Translations under genes and position numbers: made by a program | Part shown: piece after piece, positions 1 to 11,039 of the stretch | Position numbering within the stretch: the first letter of the stretch is position 1 | How the letters are laid out: the number at the start of each line of letters is the position of its first letter | NCBI GenBank assembly: GCA_026874595.1 | Contig: CM049306.1 | Coordinates: 60,398,019 to 60,462,018 of the forward strand | Origin: Sipunculus nudus | Lineage: Eukaryota; Annelida; Sipuncula; Golfingiida; Sipunculidae | Direction: 5' to 3' | DNA length: 64,000 nt | The notes under the pieces: model-generated | Database searches by the model: none | What the model was told of the DNA's origin: nothing | The model's input: only the letters and a program-made list of their open reading frames with translations

Positions 1-135
1 TTGTGTGAAAATTAACAGTCACCTAGGTCGAATAAAATGTTGATTACGGATGGAAAATTATATGAACAAGGCAAATTATAAAAAAAAGCAATACATGGTA
101 ATATCTGCCTTATAGCTGTCTATCGTATATGGATA

Positions 136-139
<4 letters not shown>

Positions 140-182
<43 letters not shown>
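140..182. repeat. (TA)n microsatellite
   Basis: Uninterrupted TA dinucleotides, about 21 units. Several similar long TA tracts recur in the window (889-930, 3531-3599, 42690-42725, 51357-51434). Confidence 0.97.
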
Positions 183-186
<4 letters not shown>

Positions 187-315
187 TTACACGTGAACAC
201 ACACACTTCCGCCAACGTAACCAGAAGATGGTATATTTTATTCATCAAATGGATATATTACATGATTAAGTTAGAAGACTATATGGTGTGTCACTTTGAC
301 AGATTAAGGAGGGGC

Positions 316-320
316 AATCA

Positions 321-369
<49 letters not shown>

Positions 370-389
370 AGGGGATAGAGAGAGAGAGT
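316..389. repeat. (AG)n microsatellite with G-rich interruption
   Basis: Pure AG dinucleotides, broken by a GGGGGGGGAGGGG tract near 362-375 and resuming to 389. Charged Glu/Arg open frames over it are a by-product of the repeat. Confidence 0.95.
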
Positions 390-886
390 ATGTGTGTGTG
401 CATGTGTGTTTGTGCGTGTTAACGTGTTTATATATTGATGCTCCAATACACGAGACCGCATTAACATTCCGAATAATTGCTTTACCTAAGGATAAATAAT
501 CTACATGACGTATATATGAATCATTAAATAAAATCCAAATAAATATAATGGCTTCATTCACTATTTGACCTCCTGGCCCATAATACTTCATGTAATATGA
601 AGGTTTCCATTGGTTCATGACCAATCCTCTTGTCGTTATTATTTAAGGAAGGTCCATTAGTGCGTGATCAAACAATGAAGGGCGTATGAGTAAGGTTTGA
701 GTGATGCAACTAGAGGAGTAGGAATTAATGTGTACAACGATCCATGAACCACACTCAAAATGGTGCAATTCGTGCATGCGAAAGGGACACACGCACACAC
801 ATATACATGTTTTAATTCAATATTTTCTTCTTCACAGCACATGAAGCATGAATGAATTGAGCTATGTACTGATAAACATGCATTCA

Positions 887-888
<2 letters not shown>

Positions 889-930
<42 letters not shown>
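889..930. repeat. (TA)n microsatellite
   Basis: Uninterrupted TA dinucleotides, about 21 units. Confidence 0.96.
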
Positions 931-936
<6 letters not shown>

Positions 937-1716
937 ATCGGCACTTCTGATCCGGAGCACGTTCCCATTCAGATAGTTATATATCTAAGACGGAATATGC
1001 AACATTGGATTATAAACAAACGTATTCAACATGTATTTGCGTACACATAAACTGTCATTATACTTTTATAGTCATTCTCTTTCCCTTGAGAGTTTCTTCA
1101 TATAGTATTTTATGTATAGCACATTAGCCCTACAGTCAAATTCTGTCAAATTATTGCAGCTCTTGCTCTTAACTTTGGACACTTAATGTTCTTAAGATCA
1201 TGGCCTTAACCGAAGGTATATAAACAAAAAACACATGCATGCATGTATATACGAACTTAGATGTACATATATATGTATACACGTCGTTTTGAAATCATGG
1301 GCGTTCAATATTTAAACCAGAATGCTGTGGTAAAAAAAAAAAAAAGGATTTTCATTCCTACAAGAAGCAATTTTATATATTAAATAGATTAATACACTTC
1401 ATTGATATAATATCATGATTTATACAATCATATGTATTCCGAGTACAGACGAAACTTATATACTAATATGAAGCGGGCCAGCCGCGGCATCCTGAATGTA
1501 TTTGTTAGTGTATTGTTATCCTGGAACAGAATAGAGTCGCCCTGTGCCGTGTATGTGATACACAGATGTACACAGATTAAACGGTTAAACATTCGCCTCC
1601 CGCCAACCAACTGCCGGGTCGTATGATGCTCTTATAAACGCCCCTAGGGCATGGCCTACTTGTTCACCCCGCGGACAGTATGGGGCAATCATAATAGCAA
1701 AGACATTCAAAACAGA

Positions 1717-1718
<2 letters not shown>

Positions 1719-1756
<38 letters not shown>
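1719..1756. repeat. (TA)n microsatellite at edge of AT-rich block
   Basis: TA dinucleotides that decay into irregular TATA/ATTT sequence up to about 2030. Confidence 0.9.
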
Positions 1757-1766
<10 letters not shown>

Positions 1767-2186
1767 TTTTATATAATGATATATATAGCGTATGTATAGT
1801 AATAATATAGTATATATAGTATATGTACGTATGTATTTATATATAATACTAAGTATATAGAGTAATCTGCATGAATTAAATTAATGCTTTTGCGAACAAG
1901 CGCACATAATATAATTAAGTTAGATGTGCAAATTTACCACATTAAAATATCGTGTATAATATTTATATATATTATTATATATAACTATATATATATACAT
2001 ATATATATATATTTATACAGCAAAAAAAAACACATATATACAGATTTACAATGGAAAGTAACTGCTTCTAGTTGAACGATGCTCTTCCGAAAAATATTGT
2101 GGTCATGTTTTTGAATATGTTCAATTAATGTACATATGGCACATTTGAATTAATGTGTAATGGTATTACATATTACTTCTGGCCAG

Positions 2187-2303
2187 GTTACAACTTGAGC
2201 CGCGGGGTGCTGAGCGCCATTGTGATGCGTTACGGGGGTAAGGAAGGTCAAATAGCCTTCAGTGACTTCATCATGGCTGTATGCAAGGTGGTCGTCATGC
2301 TTG
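2187..2303 (+). CDS. Calpain-like protein, penta-EF-hand exon (third-to-last)
   Basis: Internal exon of a calpain-family gene whose 5' part lies outside the window or is unrecognised. It follows a GGCCAG acceptor and ends before a GTGAGTT donor. It starts two bases into a codon and ends after the first base of one. The peptide reads YNLSRGVLSAIVMRYGGKEG and then QIAFSDFIMAVCKVVVML. In calpains the C-terminal domain has helix pairs with 'RYG-k-G-I-F-DFI-C' where the penultimate EF-hands sit, and this fits well. The domain normally binds Ca2+ and mediates dimerisation of the cytosolic cysteine protease. Joining to the exons at 3675 and 4069 keeps the frame and gives a protein ending DWMETTLYF, close to the usual calpain end (EWLQLTMYS type). 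I infer a calpain from this domain alone, since no protease domain is in view. A sorcin-like PEF protein is less likely because of the Trp-containing C-terminus. Confidence 0.82.
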
Positions 2304-2530
2304 GTGAGTTAGAATAAAACCGTGTTTACTTCTAAACAAAACACAAGCACCTCGTACATGGCCAGGCATTCCACGTTAGTTCCGCCTAGTATGTCTGGTG
2401 ACTTCCTGAATACATAATAGTATTACGAAAACAGATTCCGTGTATATATTTATGAAGGACTTTAAAAGGTCAAAATGTGAAAAGAGGTAATAAAGCACAC
2501 CAGCCGTGTACCATTCCGCCAGAGGTCGTT

Positions 2531-2888
2531 TCTACTTGAAACGAATTTCTTCCTGGCAGGCACTGTGGGACTACTATTCTCAACTGTCACACTTTAAAAT
2601 CTAAATTTATTGCATTTCAAGAAAACATATTCTATTTATATTTCACATGCATATACTTACAACACATCAGTAATTTATTCTGGAAAGTATTTACCCCGAG
2701 AACACCCATGTTTATGTAATTTGCCTTGAAACAATTCTAATCCAACGTATTTTAACGGACTTACTACATTTCCCTCTTCACTACATTTTTACCTACGTGT
2801 TTTTTTTAGTTGGTGTATATATAGAAGTCGCAGTACATTGTGGGGTTCAGATTGTGATACCCATGCATAAACCCTAAACAGCAGAGTC
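2531..2888. mobile_element. Candidate insertion of about 358 bp with an empty site elsewhere in the window
   Basis: The left flank CGCCAGAGGTCGTT (2517-2530) and the right flank GTACTCTTGTGAGTCCGAGT and onward (2889-2914) are adjacent at 9848-9887. That second locus therefore looks like the same repeat without the intervening piece. GTCGT occurs at both edges and could be a 5-bp target duplication. No family is recognised. Confidence 0.45.
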
Positions 2889-3529
2889 GTACTCTTGTGA
2901 GTCCGAGTCTGCGCAGCATGACCAGCCGGGGCGTTGAATATGGGTCCTCGGTTGTGTGAAGGAGGGGGCGTGCCATTCATTATAAAAAAATGGGGCGGAT
3001 TTAAAGCGGGCACAGTGAAAGCCCCTCCCCCTTCCTATAGATAAACTGGAATATAGAACGTTGGGCGTTTAAAGCCAATGGAAAGGCATCAGTATGTAAC
3101 TTATTTGATAAATCATTTCTTATACTGAATATAATTTGACGTACTATTATTCCATTCTGTTATCTGGCTACCAAGTGAGTATGTGTGGGAAAGTTGGCTA
3201 CCGTAATTTATGAATAAAATAAACGTACATACTGACCTCTATCGTATCTTAACTTGTAACATAAAAATGATTTTCTCACTGCACTCCTACTAGGCCCTAT
3301 ATCTTAACATTTATATTTATATATTCAGGTAAACTAATACACAAAAGTTAAAGTTTGAACAGCCCCAAAATAAGGGAACGGATTATATCTAAAGTTTATA
3401 TCTTGTGCAAATTTTCATGCACTAACGAAAATGGCACTAACCTTCATGTACTTTTTACTCCTGATTAGAACCAGTGCATCAGTTATACATATTTTTGGCT
3501 ATGGGTATAATGAATACGCTGCTTGGAAA

Positions 3530-3530
<1 letters not shown>

Positions 3531-3599
<69 letters not shown>
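3531..3599. repeat. (TA)n microsatellite in calpain intron
   Basis: About 34 TA units, roughly 75 bp upstream of the acceptor of the next calpain exon. Confidence 0.97.
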
Positions 3600-3602
<3 letters not shown>

Positions 3603-3674
3603 TTAAGCTGAACTTGATATAATGTTATACCTTCATGCATTGACGTGTCTGAATATTACGTTTTATCATTGCAG

Positions 3675-3736
3675 ATATCTTCACCAACTACAGCAAGGGA
3701 GGCCTTAAAGGAAAAGCGGAAATTTCATTGGAAGAT
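3675..3736 (+). CDS. Calpain-like protein, penultimate coding exon
   Basis: This exon follows the acceptor TTGCAG and precedes the donor GTGAGT. Its first two bases complete an Asp codon begun at 2303, and it then has exactly 20 codons, ending in phase 0. The peptide is D plus IFTNYSKGGLKGKAEISLED. It corresponds to the last EF-hand region of the calpain penta-EF-hand domain, where the family has a loop of about this length followed by the final helix. The loop is Gly/Lys-rich (S-K-G-G-L-K-G-K-A), with few acidic residues, so Ca2+ binding at this site is doubtful. This is common for the fifth, dimerising EF-hand. Confidence 0.82.
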
Positions 3737-3805
3737 GTGAGTTTATATTCAATTTATTTGTTGCAAATACTGCGTAAATACAACAATTAACAAGAATGAA
3801 TATAT

Positions 3806-3986
3806 ACAGTGAAGCCTGTCTAATAAGACCTCTTGTGGGACGGGAAAAAAGTGGTCTCAATTCACAGATGGTCTTATAGGACAGTTCAGTTATAATCAAT
3901 ATGAATGATTTTGGTTCACTCAAGGGTGGTCTTAATAGATAGATGGTCACATCAGACAGGTAGTCTTTTAGACAGGTTTTACTTTA
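3806..3986. mobile_element. MITE-like element with TIRs inside a calpain intron
   Basis: The left end CAGTGAAGCCTGTCTAATAA and the right end, read on the opposite strand as AAAGTAAAACCTGTCTAAAA, form imperfect terminal inverted repeats about 24 bp long. TA dinucleotides flank both sides. Internal copies of 'GGTCTTAATAGA/GGTCTTATAGGAC' suggest an almost fully palindromic element. Non-autonomous TA-target MITEs look like this. Superfamily is not determined. Confidence 0.7.
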
Positions 3987-4068
3987 CCAATAACAGTTCT
4001 TAGTGATGTCATCGAGAGCAAGAGTTATCACCTGTTAATTTACGATACTTTCTCTTTCTTTTTTCTAG

Positions 4069-4095
4069 TGGATGGAGACAACTCTGTATTTCTAA
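4069..4095 (+). CDS. Calpain-like protein, last exon with stop codon
   Basis: The polypyrimidine tract and acceptor TTTTTTCTAG precede TGG ATG GAG ACA ACT CTG TAT TTC TAA, read as WMETTLYF-stop. Together with the previous exon this gives the ending LEDWMETTLYF, which matches the conserved calpain terminus (E/D-W-hydrophobic-x-x-T-L/M-Y-S/F). The exon is only nine codons long and was found by extending the frame. Agreement of phase and family ending makes it convincing. Confidence 0.82.
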   Translation, partial: WMETTLYF

Positions 4096-4370
4096 TATAG
4101 GTCGTTGGACCCTTGCTTTATTGGGAAACCCCACATGTGGAGCTACAAATCACATCAGCACTATGAGCTCGGAAGATTCCTAGCTATATAATTATATAGC
4201 TTCATCATTGGGCAAGGTTTAATGTCGTCACGTGGATCTCTTTTGTAAGAAAAATAGCCCATTACAGTTTATTGGTGGCAAGAGACTATAGAGTACATCG
4301 TCCAAAAACAATGTATTAGGTATAAGAATATAATAAAAAAAGACATATGAAGTTGAACCAGACATGGGTC

Positions 4371-4510
4371 GAATACAGGAAAAATGTATTCGAATACGAA
4401 TACGAATACAGCAGAGGTACACGAATACGAATACGAATACAAATACTCCAAAACAGAAATGTATTCGAATAGAATACGAATACAAATATGAATGTATTCA
4501 TGAATATCAA
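4371..4510. repeat. Degenerate GAATAC hexanucleotide array
   Basis: Repeats of CGAATACGAATAC with interruptions such as AGCAGAGGTACA and TCCAAAACAGAAATG. A partner array lies at 6909-7034. Open frames here (IRIRIR, YSYSYS) are repeat artefacts. Confidence 0.9.
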
Positions 4511-5329
4511 TATGAATACAATTTACTAAAACAAAAAGAAACTATCAAGTATCATTTTATGTTTAATACAATTAACTGCAATCATCATATATTCACGCTT
4601 GCAAAATGTAATTAGTCCAAAATTCAAAATATTCATGTAACCCGCTGTGTATGCATTAATTTCCAAACCGCATAATGACAGAGTTTCATATATAATGGTA
4701 GTTTGTTACACAAAATATATAAATGAATGTTTCTTTCAGGGTTGGGGCCAGGTACTTGTACCTGTGCCTTTCATAGGTACATATTCCAGATTACCTCTAC
4801 TAGTACCTGTACCTGGCTGTCATAAGTAGGAAGGACCTTGTATTCGTACCTGGAACTAAACTACCTGTACCTGGTACAAATTTGATACTGGTACTTGAAA
4901 TGGACACCAGGCTTGGGTCAATTGCGTGTACAAAGCTGTCATCCCTGTCAGGGCAGTTAGCCATCTTAGGCAGGGGTAATTAAAAAGCATTCATCCTTGC
5001 TGCCTTTGTAGCTAGCTAACAAGTTGGTCTGCCTCCAGCCTCTTAAACAGGAAGTTCAATGAAGCATTATATTATCAGCTAAGTATACAACAACCAACAA
5101 AGGATAAATACAGGGGGTTGTCTACATGCCCCATGTCTAAAGTTGGCTATAGTATGTATACACTGAACAGGGTTCTGGCCAGTTACATGTAGCTGTAACT
5201 ATAGGTACACAATTCACAGTTTTGTGAATTACAGGTTTACCAAGAGACTGGAAATGGACATCAGGGTTGGTCAAGTAAGGTACTGAACTGTCATCCCTGG
5301 CAGGGCTGTTACCTAAGCCACTCAGGGGT

Positions 5330-6447
5330 AATTATTAGGAAGTGCTTATTTCCACTCCCCAGGGAGTGGAAATAAGGGATGCATATTTCCACTCCCCCTG
5401 GAAGTTTAAATAAAGAATACTTATTTCCACACCCTGTATATGTTATAGAAATGTTAAATGTTTTTAAGTTAAGAAATCCACTTTCATCAGCCATGTAAGC
5501 CATATAGAATATAATAGAAGATGGTTTTTTGTCTTACCTTTTATGTCAAACACTGGTGACAACAGTCTTATTATTACTCTTACATGTATGCATCCTATGT
5601 TTCCCTGTAGTTCTAGTTTTTCTTTTAAACAAAGTTCACTCATTTTGACACCACAGTCATGCCACTGAAATTGTTTTGGATAAAATCAGCTAGTGGTGGG
5701 ATAAATTAATGAAGTTGCGAACCAGAGTGTATGGTCCTGTGCAACTGTCTAGACTTTACCTGCATGTACACTTATAGCCAAGACCTGACAGCACTAGTCT
5801 GGGCAAATTGAGACAGACTCTATTGTGACTGGCCCTACTGATGATGTGCTATCCATCAACTGATAAGTATTGAGCCAGGAAATAAGTGCTGTCAAAACAA
5901 TTCACACCCTATTTGAGCTACTGAAAGCTTGTACCCATGCCTAATATATAAACTTATACAATTATGAAACAACTAATTGACAAATGTTACTATTTGCAGA
6001 AAAAAATACATTATATTTGTCTTAAAAAATATGGCCTGAATTTCGAATGTAAGTAAACTGCAAGTTTAACTCAAGTAAATCATATATGTTTAAAATTATG
6101 TTTAATACAGTATCAATTTCACTTTAAAGTGCATTTCAATGTAAAAACTTAAACCTTTTTTAAATGCACACATGTAAAACTATATATATATATATATATA
6201 TATTTATGCCCCTAATGTCTTAGTATTATACAGTATAAAGCACACTCACTGAATATCTTTGAACAAAAATTACTGGTAATATATAGACTTGCTTATTCAT
6301 AAGTGAAATAGTCTGAAAAACATTTTGGTGACTTTTTTCCAAAATACTTATACATGCACCAGCCTATACCGTGAGGGGGAGTGGAAATAAGCATCCCTTA
6401 TTTCCACTCCCCCAAGGGGAGTGGAAATAAGGCCTGCCTAATTATTT
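5330..6447. mobile_element. Foldback-type element with GGGGAGTGGAAATAAG modules
   Basis: The left end has TAATTATTAGG and then CTTATTTCCACTCCCC. The right end has GGGGAGTGGAAATAAGG and then CCTAATTAT. Each end is itself a palindrome: the module GGGAGTGGAAATAAG occurs in both orientations at 5344-5440 and at 6375-6432. Text on both outer sides (for example 'CCTCCAGCCTCT..ACAGGAAGTTCA' near 5033 and 6505) is also repeated, so the element may sit inside duplicated DNA. The core (5440-6370) is AT-rich and shows no gene. Confidence 0.65.
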
Positions 6448-6908
6448 AGCTTTCAACTCTTTAACTTGAGTGGTCTTGGGCTAGTAGCATGCTGGCCTAG
6501 CTACCTCCAGCCTCTACACAGGAAGTTCATCGTGGCATTATCAGATATAATGGGTACAGAGCAAAGGATATGGACAGCGTTGCTTGCCCAATGTAGATAC
6601 CTGTTGTCTAGTATGTATAAAGAACATTGGTTTAGGATAAATGCAGAACTAAAAAGGGTCTGACTGATGGAGACGTACATACACATGACAGAATAAACAC
6701 ATTAATATTAATTTAATACGAATAAAGTAAAAAAAAATGTCAAAATGTGTAAAAAAGATTGTTAGTGTGCATGTGTTAAGTCGGTCAAAATAATTCACTA
6801 CTGAAATAATGGTTCATTTTTCAAAATGGATAAAGGACAAAAGGTAAACAACATTAATGTATACTGCATGTATTCATGAAAAATATTAATGAATGTTAAT
6901 ACTTCTGC

Positions 6909-7034
6909 AATGTATTTGAATACGAATACAAATACTTTTGTACTTTTTTTTCAAATGTATTCGAATATATGAATACGAATACTTAAAATACCTGTATTCG
7001 AATACAATGAATACGAATACTGAATACGAATACC
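6909..7034. repeat. Degenerate GAATAC hexanucleotide array (right)
   Basis: Second hexamer array of the TIR element, with the same unit as 4371-4510 and the palindromic form GTATTCGAATAC. Confidence 0.88.
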
Positions 7035-7051
7035 CCATGTCTGAGTTGAAC

Positions 7052-7861
7052 TCAATGGTAATATTCACTGTGCTTCGTTAAAATATACGTATGCATGTAT
7101 AGGCCTATAGGGCAGAACTGATGAATGAACACAGTGCCATGCAGGCAGCAAAGGGTTGTAAAGACAATTTTAGTTGCGCTCTTACTGTGTACAGCATTCA
7201 TGAATTTTACATCTTATACAATAAAGAATACAAATATAAATGATAATATTTGAAATGATGAATCAATCTGTGTTAAGATGTTTTCATAAATACATTTGAC
7301 GTTAGACAAGACGTGCCTGTGACGTCACATTAGTTGAGCTCGTGAAACCTTCCATATATATGATGAATAAGTGCTCGGGACTTCAGAGTAAAAACATGTT
7401 GATTCGTAATATTTGATTCTATGCACATGCATTTTCATGTTTAAGTTCTTGGGACGGACTGCTGCCTGTAAGCGAGCTATGCGGTTATTCATTTATTTAC
7501 GACGTAGAACAGTCTGTATTTTTCAATGCAATCGCTTTGAATAAACTGTTTTATACATCACTATTTCTTTATAATTAATCATAATTGCTTGCATGTATTT
7601 CATGAGTTAATTCAAGAAAGTATAAATAGTTTATACAATCAGTGCGTGTTTCTATGATCGAGCGATATTACTATATTCAATTCTCCCGGAATTTCTCCTT
7701 TAAATTCTCTAACCAACTTTTAAAAGAAAGAAATCTGGTTACCGTGCAAATAAGATCACGTATCTTATCAATGAAACTAGAAATTTGCCCAGAGAGCGCA
7801 GACCTTCACCAAGGCAGCTCATCACCCCCATCGCATGGTCAGAAATACAACATTTTTCCCT
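7052..7861. other. No recognisable feature
   Basis: AT-rich DNA. One open frame of 89 codons starts at 7642 and runs into the dispersed repeat. It has no family resemblance I recognise. Confidence 0.5.
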
Positions 7862-8070
7862 ATAATAAATCCTGGACCCAGAAGGTGATCCGGATCACCC
7901 AGTTAATGTAATCAGCTGTTCCTTGTATCATTGCCGAGCTATCCTGACAATTTCATCAAAATCCGTTAATAACTTTTTGAGTAATGTTGCTAAAAGACAA
8001 ACAAACCATGTTAACGTCACCAAAAACATAACCCCTTCCGCTTGGCGAAGATAACAAATAATGCAGGGGG
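7862..8070 (+). repeat. Dispersed repeat fragment (family E, copy 1)
   Basis: This segment reads '..TCCTGGACCCAGAAGGTGATCC..', then CAATTTCATCAAAATCCGTT, AATAACTTTTTGAGTAATGT and TGCTAAAAGACAAACAAACC. The phrase resembles the 3' part of an interspersed repeat common in marine invertebrate genomes (recalled, not searched). A related piece is at 8898-9030. Confidence 0.55.
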
Positions 8071-8704
8071 ATATTGCATCGTTGCACCCACTCAAAATAT
8101 TCCTCTCGGAGCCCTTAAGCAGAAGTAAAGTAAAGATGTAAGAAAATATCGAGCAGGATGAATAAATGATATCGAGATTTTTGTTCACACTCCTTCGCCA
8201 ACGAAAATAAAAAAAAAATAGACGTCAGTGTCTGCAGTTTATAACGGCATTTATGTCACGATGACACAGAGTTCTAAGTCCAATGGTACAATATATATAT
8301 ATGCATGAAACAAGGTCCAGGATTTTATTCCATGGATGGCGGGGATGTTAGAAGATGAATAGGCACAAACAATATATACATATATAATGTAAAATATATA
8401 TTTTGTAAAAACTTAAACAAATATGATATGTATCAAACCCTATACCTTCGGGGGAGGGGGCAAATTTAAGATAAAAATGAAAAAACATTTGGATAAAATG
8501 GAGAATCAAAACATTTTTTAGTTAATTGTAGAAACTCTAAATGCTTCGATTCAAGGCTGAGTCAATGTAAAAGTTTTTTTGGCGCTTCGCGCAATTTAAT
8601 TCCATCAGTAAATTACCGTAAAGATATTATGGATTGCGATCAAATTATCAGGTCATAGTAATAACTGGGAATATGCATTCTCACGAATGGGAGATCTGCC
8701 TTAC

Positions 8705-8722
8705 GGGGGGGGGGGGGGGGGG
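8705..8722. repeat. Poly(G) tract
   Basis: A run of about 18 G. Long G or C tracts recur at 23093, 26137, 30711, 36723 and 42070. Confidence 0.95.
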
Positions 8723-8897
8723 TCCTTAAAATGGGGTGCTCCACAACCCATGTTTTCATCCACTTATTTTCCCAGGTTCATTGGTGCATAAGTTCCCCCA
8801 CAAGTATTTTCATTTATTCATTTATTCGACCCATGTTCCCATGATCAATCATGCATATAAATGTGACTGCACATTTGAGAATTTTCCTTGAAGTCAT

Positions 8898-9030
8898 TCC
8901 TGGATCCGGGTCATGAGGCGGATCCACGCCAAAATCTAATTGTTTCTTCACTGGTCCATTCCTCGAGGTGCCCTGAAAATGTCATGGGATCCCGTTCATG
9001 CTTGTGTGAAATATGTACTCAAGGTGTTAC
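8898..9030 (+). repeat. Dispersed repeat fragment (family E, copy 2)
   Basis: Contains TCCTGGATCCGGGTCATG, GCCAAAATCTAATTGTTTCT and CCCTGAAAATGTCATGGGAT. These resemble the upstream part of the family seen at 7862-8070 ('CCTGGAC..GATCCGGATC' and 'CTGACAATTTCATCAAA'). The match is partial and diverged. Confidence 0.4.
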
Positions 9031-9295
9031 GGATAATGTAAATGAAGTGTGTTTTTAACCCAATAATGTGACTTTTGCCAGAAAACAGGGACAAATGCAT
9101 TTCAGGTGGTTTGAAACCGTTTAAAGATTATGGTATTTCATGACATTCAGGAATGGAAATTCATTATACATACCAAGGGAATTGAGCTAAAATTCTTCAT
9201 ATCGACGCAATTTTAAATTGTGTTCCCAGTGTGGTAGCTATAGGATGTACCCCTCACATAGGCCTACTGTACCCCTCCCATCAGCGGACAATGGT

Positions 9296-9398
<103 letters not shown>

Positions 9399-9847
9399 AT
9401 ATATATGTAATCTAGAAGACACTAAAGCTTTTTCAGTGGCGACATTTGGACCAACATTAAAAAAATTATTGTAACTCAATGTCAAGGTGTCAGCTAGTAC
9501 GTAGATGTGAAGTAAAACATGGAATGGCCAAATTTTTTTTTCATTTTGTATGCTTTAATCAAACATAAAAAAGGTTAGGCCTACTTTTGATTTTCAGTGA
9601 TACCTAGTCATTATCTTTTAGATAACTGGCTTTTCGTTCCCGTTCGTTATTTATAACTAGTATAAAGACCAGCTTAGTATAAGCCAAAATTTAGGCTTAC
9701 GACAGTGAAGATTAGCTAAAATATTTCCATATTTAAAATTTTAATATTTAACAAATAACACAATAACACACACCCGTGACAGGTGAACGTCTTGTTGCAC
9801 AGCTGTGGCCAATCGTTTCTATATCTCGATCGCAACGTTCACCCTCC

Positions 9848-9887
9848 CGCCAGAGGTCGTTGTACTCTTGTGAGTCCGAGTCTGCGC
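9848..9887. repeat. Empty-site copy of a short dispersed repeat
   Basis: CGCCAGAGGTCGTT joined to GTACTCTTGTGAGTCCGAGT and onward. The same two halves are 358 bp apart at 2517-2914. Confidence 0.55.
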
Positions 9888-10122
9888 TGCGTAGGCAACG
9901 TTAAGGCGTTGTAAGATTTTATATCAGAAAGGCAAATACAGTTTACAAAGTGTAGGCAATTATCTAATAGATGAACGTCCAGGAAAAATATTTTAATGTT
10001 CATTTACCTGTGCAAAGCGTTGAAAAACTGTGAACTCTAAAGTTATACATCATAATACACAAACTTGTCACAAACTCGATCGGTCTGCAGATTGTCTTAA
10101 TTATATCTAGGCCCTTTATTAT

Positions 10123-10340
10123 CAGGAGCGGATCCAGGATTTTGGAAAGGGGAGGGTGACGCCAAAAAAGATTGAAAGAAATTCTTAAAAGGTCCTCTGC
10201 AGGCGCGGATCCAGGATTTTTTTGCAGGGAGGGATCAACAGGTGTCATGCATAAAAAAGTCTTTAAAAGGTCGTTAGTTTAAGAGCGGGGGGGGGTCTCG
10301 ATCAGGACCCCCATTGACCCCCCCCCCCCATCCGCCACTG
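10123..10340. mobile_element. Small MITE, 'GCGGATCCAGG' type
   Basis: Starts CAGGAGCGGATCCAGGAT and ends CCCCCCATCCGCCACTG, an imperfect terminal inverted repeat (CAG..GCGGAT / ATCCGCCACTG). 'GCGGATCCAGGATTTT' recurs internally at 10204 and, diverged, near 62701. G-rich and C-rich tracts (10286-10330) lie just inside the right end. I recognise the type as common in marine invertebrate genomes, but the superfamily is not determined. Confidence 0.6.
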
Positions 10341-10379
10341 TATTATAGACCGGCTATTAATTAATTATACTTAATTTTA

Positions 10380-10408
10380 TATATATATATGTAGGCCTAT
10401 ATATATTA

Positions 10409-10462
<54 letters not shown>

Positions 10463-10485
10463 TAGATAGATAGATAGATAGATAT
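10380..10485. repeat. (TA)n(GATA)n microsatellite
   Basis: An interrupted TA tract, then about six GATA units at 10460-10485. Confidence 0.95.
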
Positions 10486-11039
10486 AAATTGTTCCACTAC
10501 GTCAGAAAAATACCAGATCAGAATGTAAACCTTGGCTTATAATTTGCCTTTTAACGTGTTGAGGGACCTTGCCTTTTTAGGAAAAGTTCATTCAACCATG
10601 TCGTTAATGAACGTACCGGCAGATACACAGGACTTCACGTCTCATGTCCTATGTGTCTTGACACCGATGAGGTCACCAACCATATATGGAGTGACATCCC
10701 CTATCTGAGAAATTATCGTTATGAGCAAACTGTTGGTTTCACACATAGTTAAAAAATAATATATATTTATATCCAAATACATTTCTTAACCAAAATACAT
10801 TTCCCTAAGACACAAATAACTGGTCCTTTTACCATATATGTATTCAGCTCGCACCTGTTCCCGCGTGGTAGTGAATCATCCGATGGGTTTCTGGGAATTC
10901 TGCTATTATATTATTTTTATACACTTTTAACAGACTTGTAGGAGCTTTACATAATATTTGAATTGTATTTTATTTAATTGTTTCATTAATGTTCAATAGA
11001 TTAAAGCCAGGACGCAAACCGTGAAATATATAATACTCA

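Larger units (their letters stand above)
1..2186. other. AT-rich upstream intron or flank of the calpain-like gene
   Basis: No exon is recognisable here. Because the exon at 2187 begins mid-codon, at least part of this stretch should be intron of that gene. It holds TA microsatellites (140-182, 889-930, 1719-1756), an AG microsatellite and very AT-rich DNA between about 1760 and 2030. Short open frames in it are low-complexity or lack any family resemblance. Confidence 0.6.
4352..7051. mobile_element. TIR element with GAATAC hexamer arrays near both ends
   Basis: GTTGAACCAGACATGGG at 4352-4368 is inverted at 7034-7051 (CCCATGTCTGAGTTGAAC; one substitution and one indel). Immediately inside each end is an array of GAATAC/CGAATA hexamers (about 4371-4510 and 6909-7034). 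The interior holds a repeated text around 'TACCTGTACCTGG' (4750-4880) and the foldback element at 5330-6447. No transposase is visible. I infer a non-autonomous transposon of about 2.7 kb that carries a second insertion. Confidence 0.6.

Noticed and set aside
4228-4615. Frames rich in Arg-Ile or Tyr-Ser
   Set aside because: Translation of the GAATAC hexamer array.
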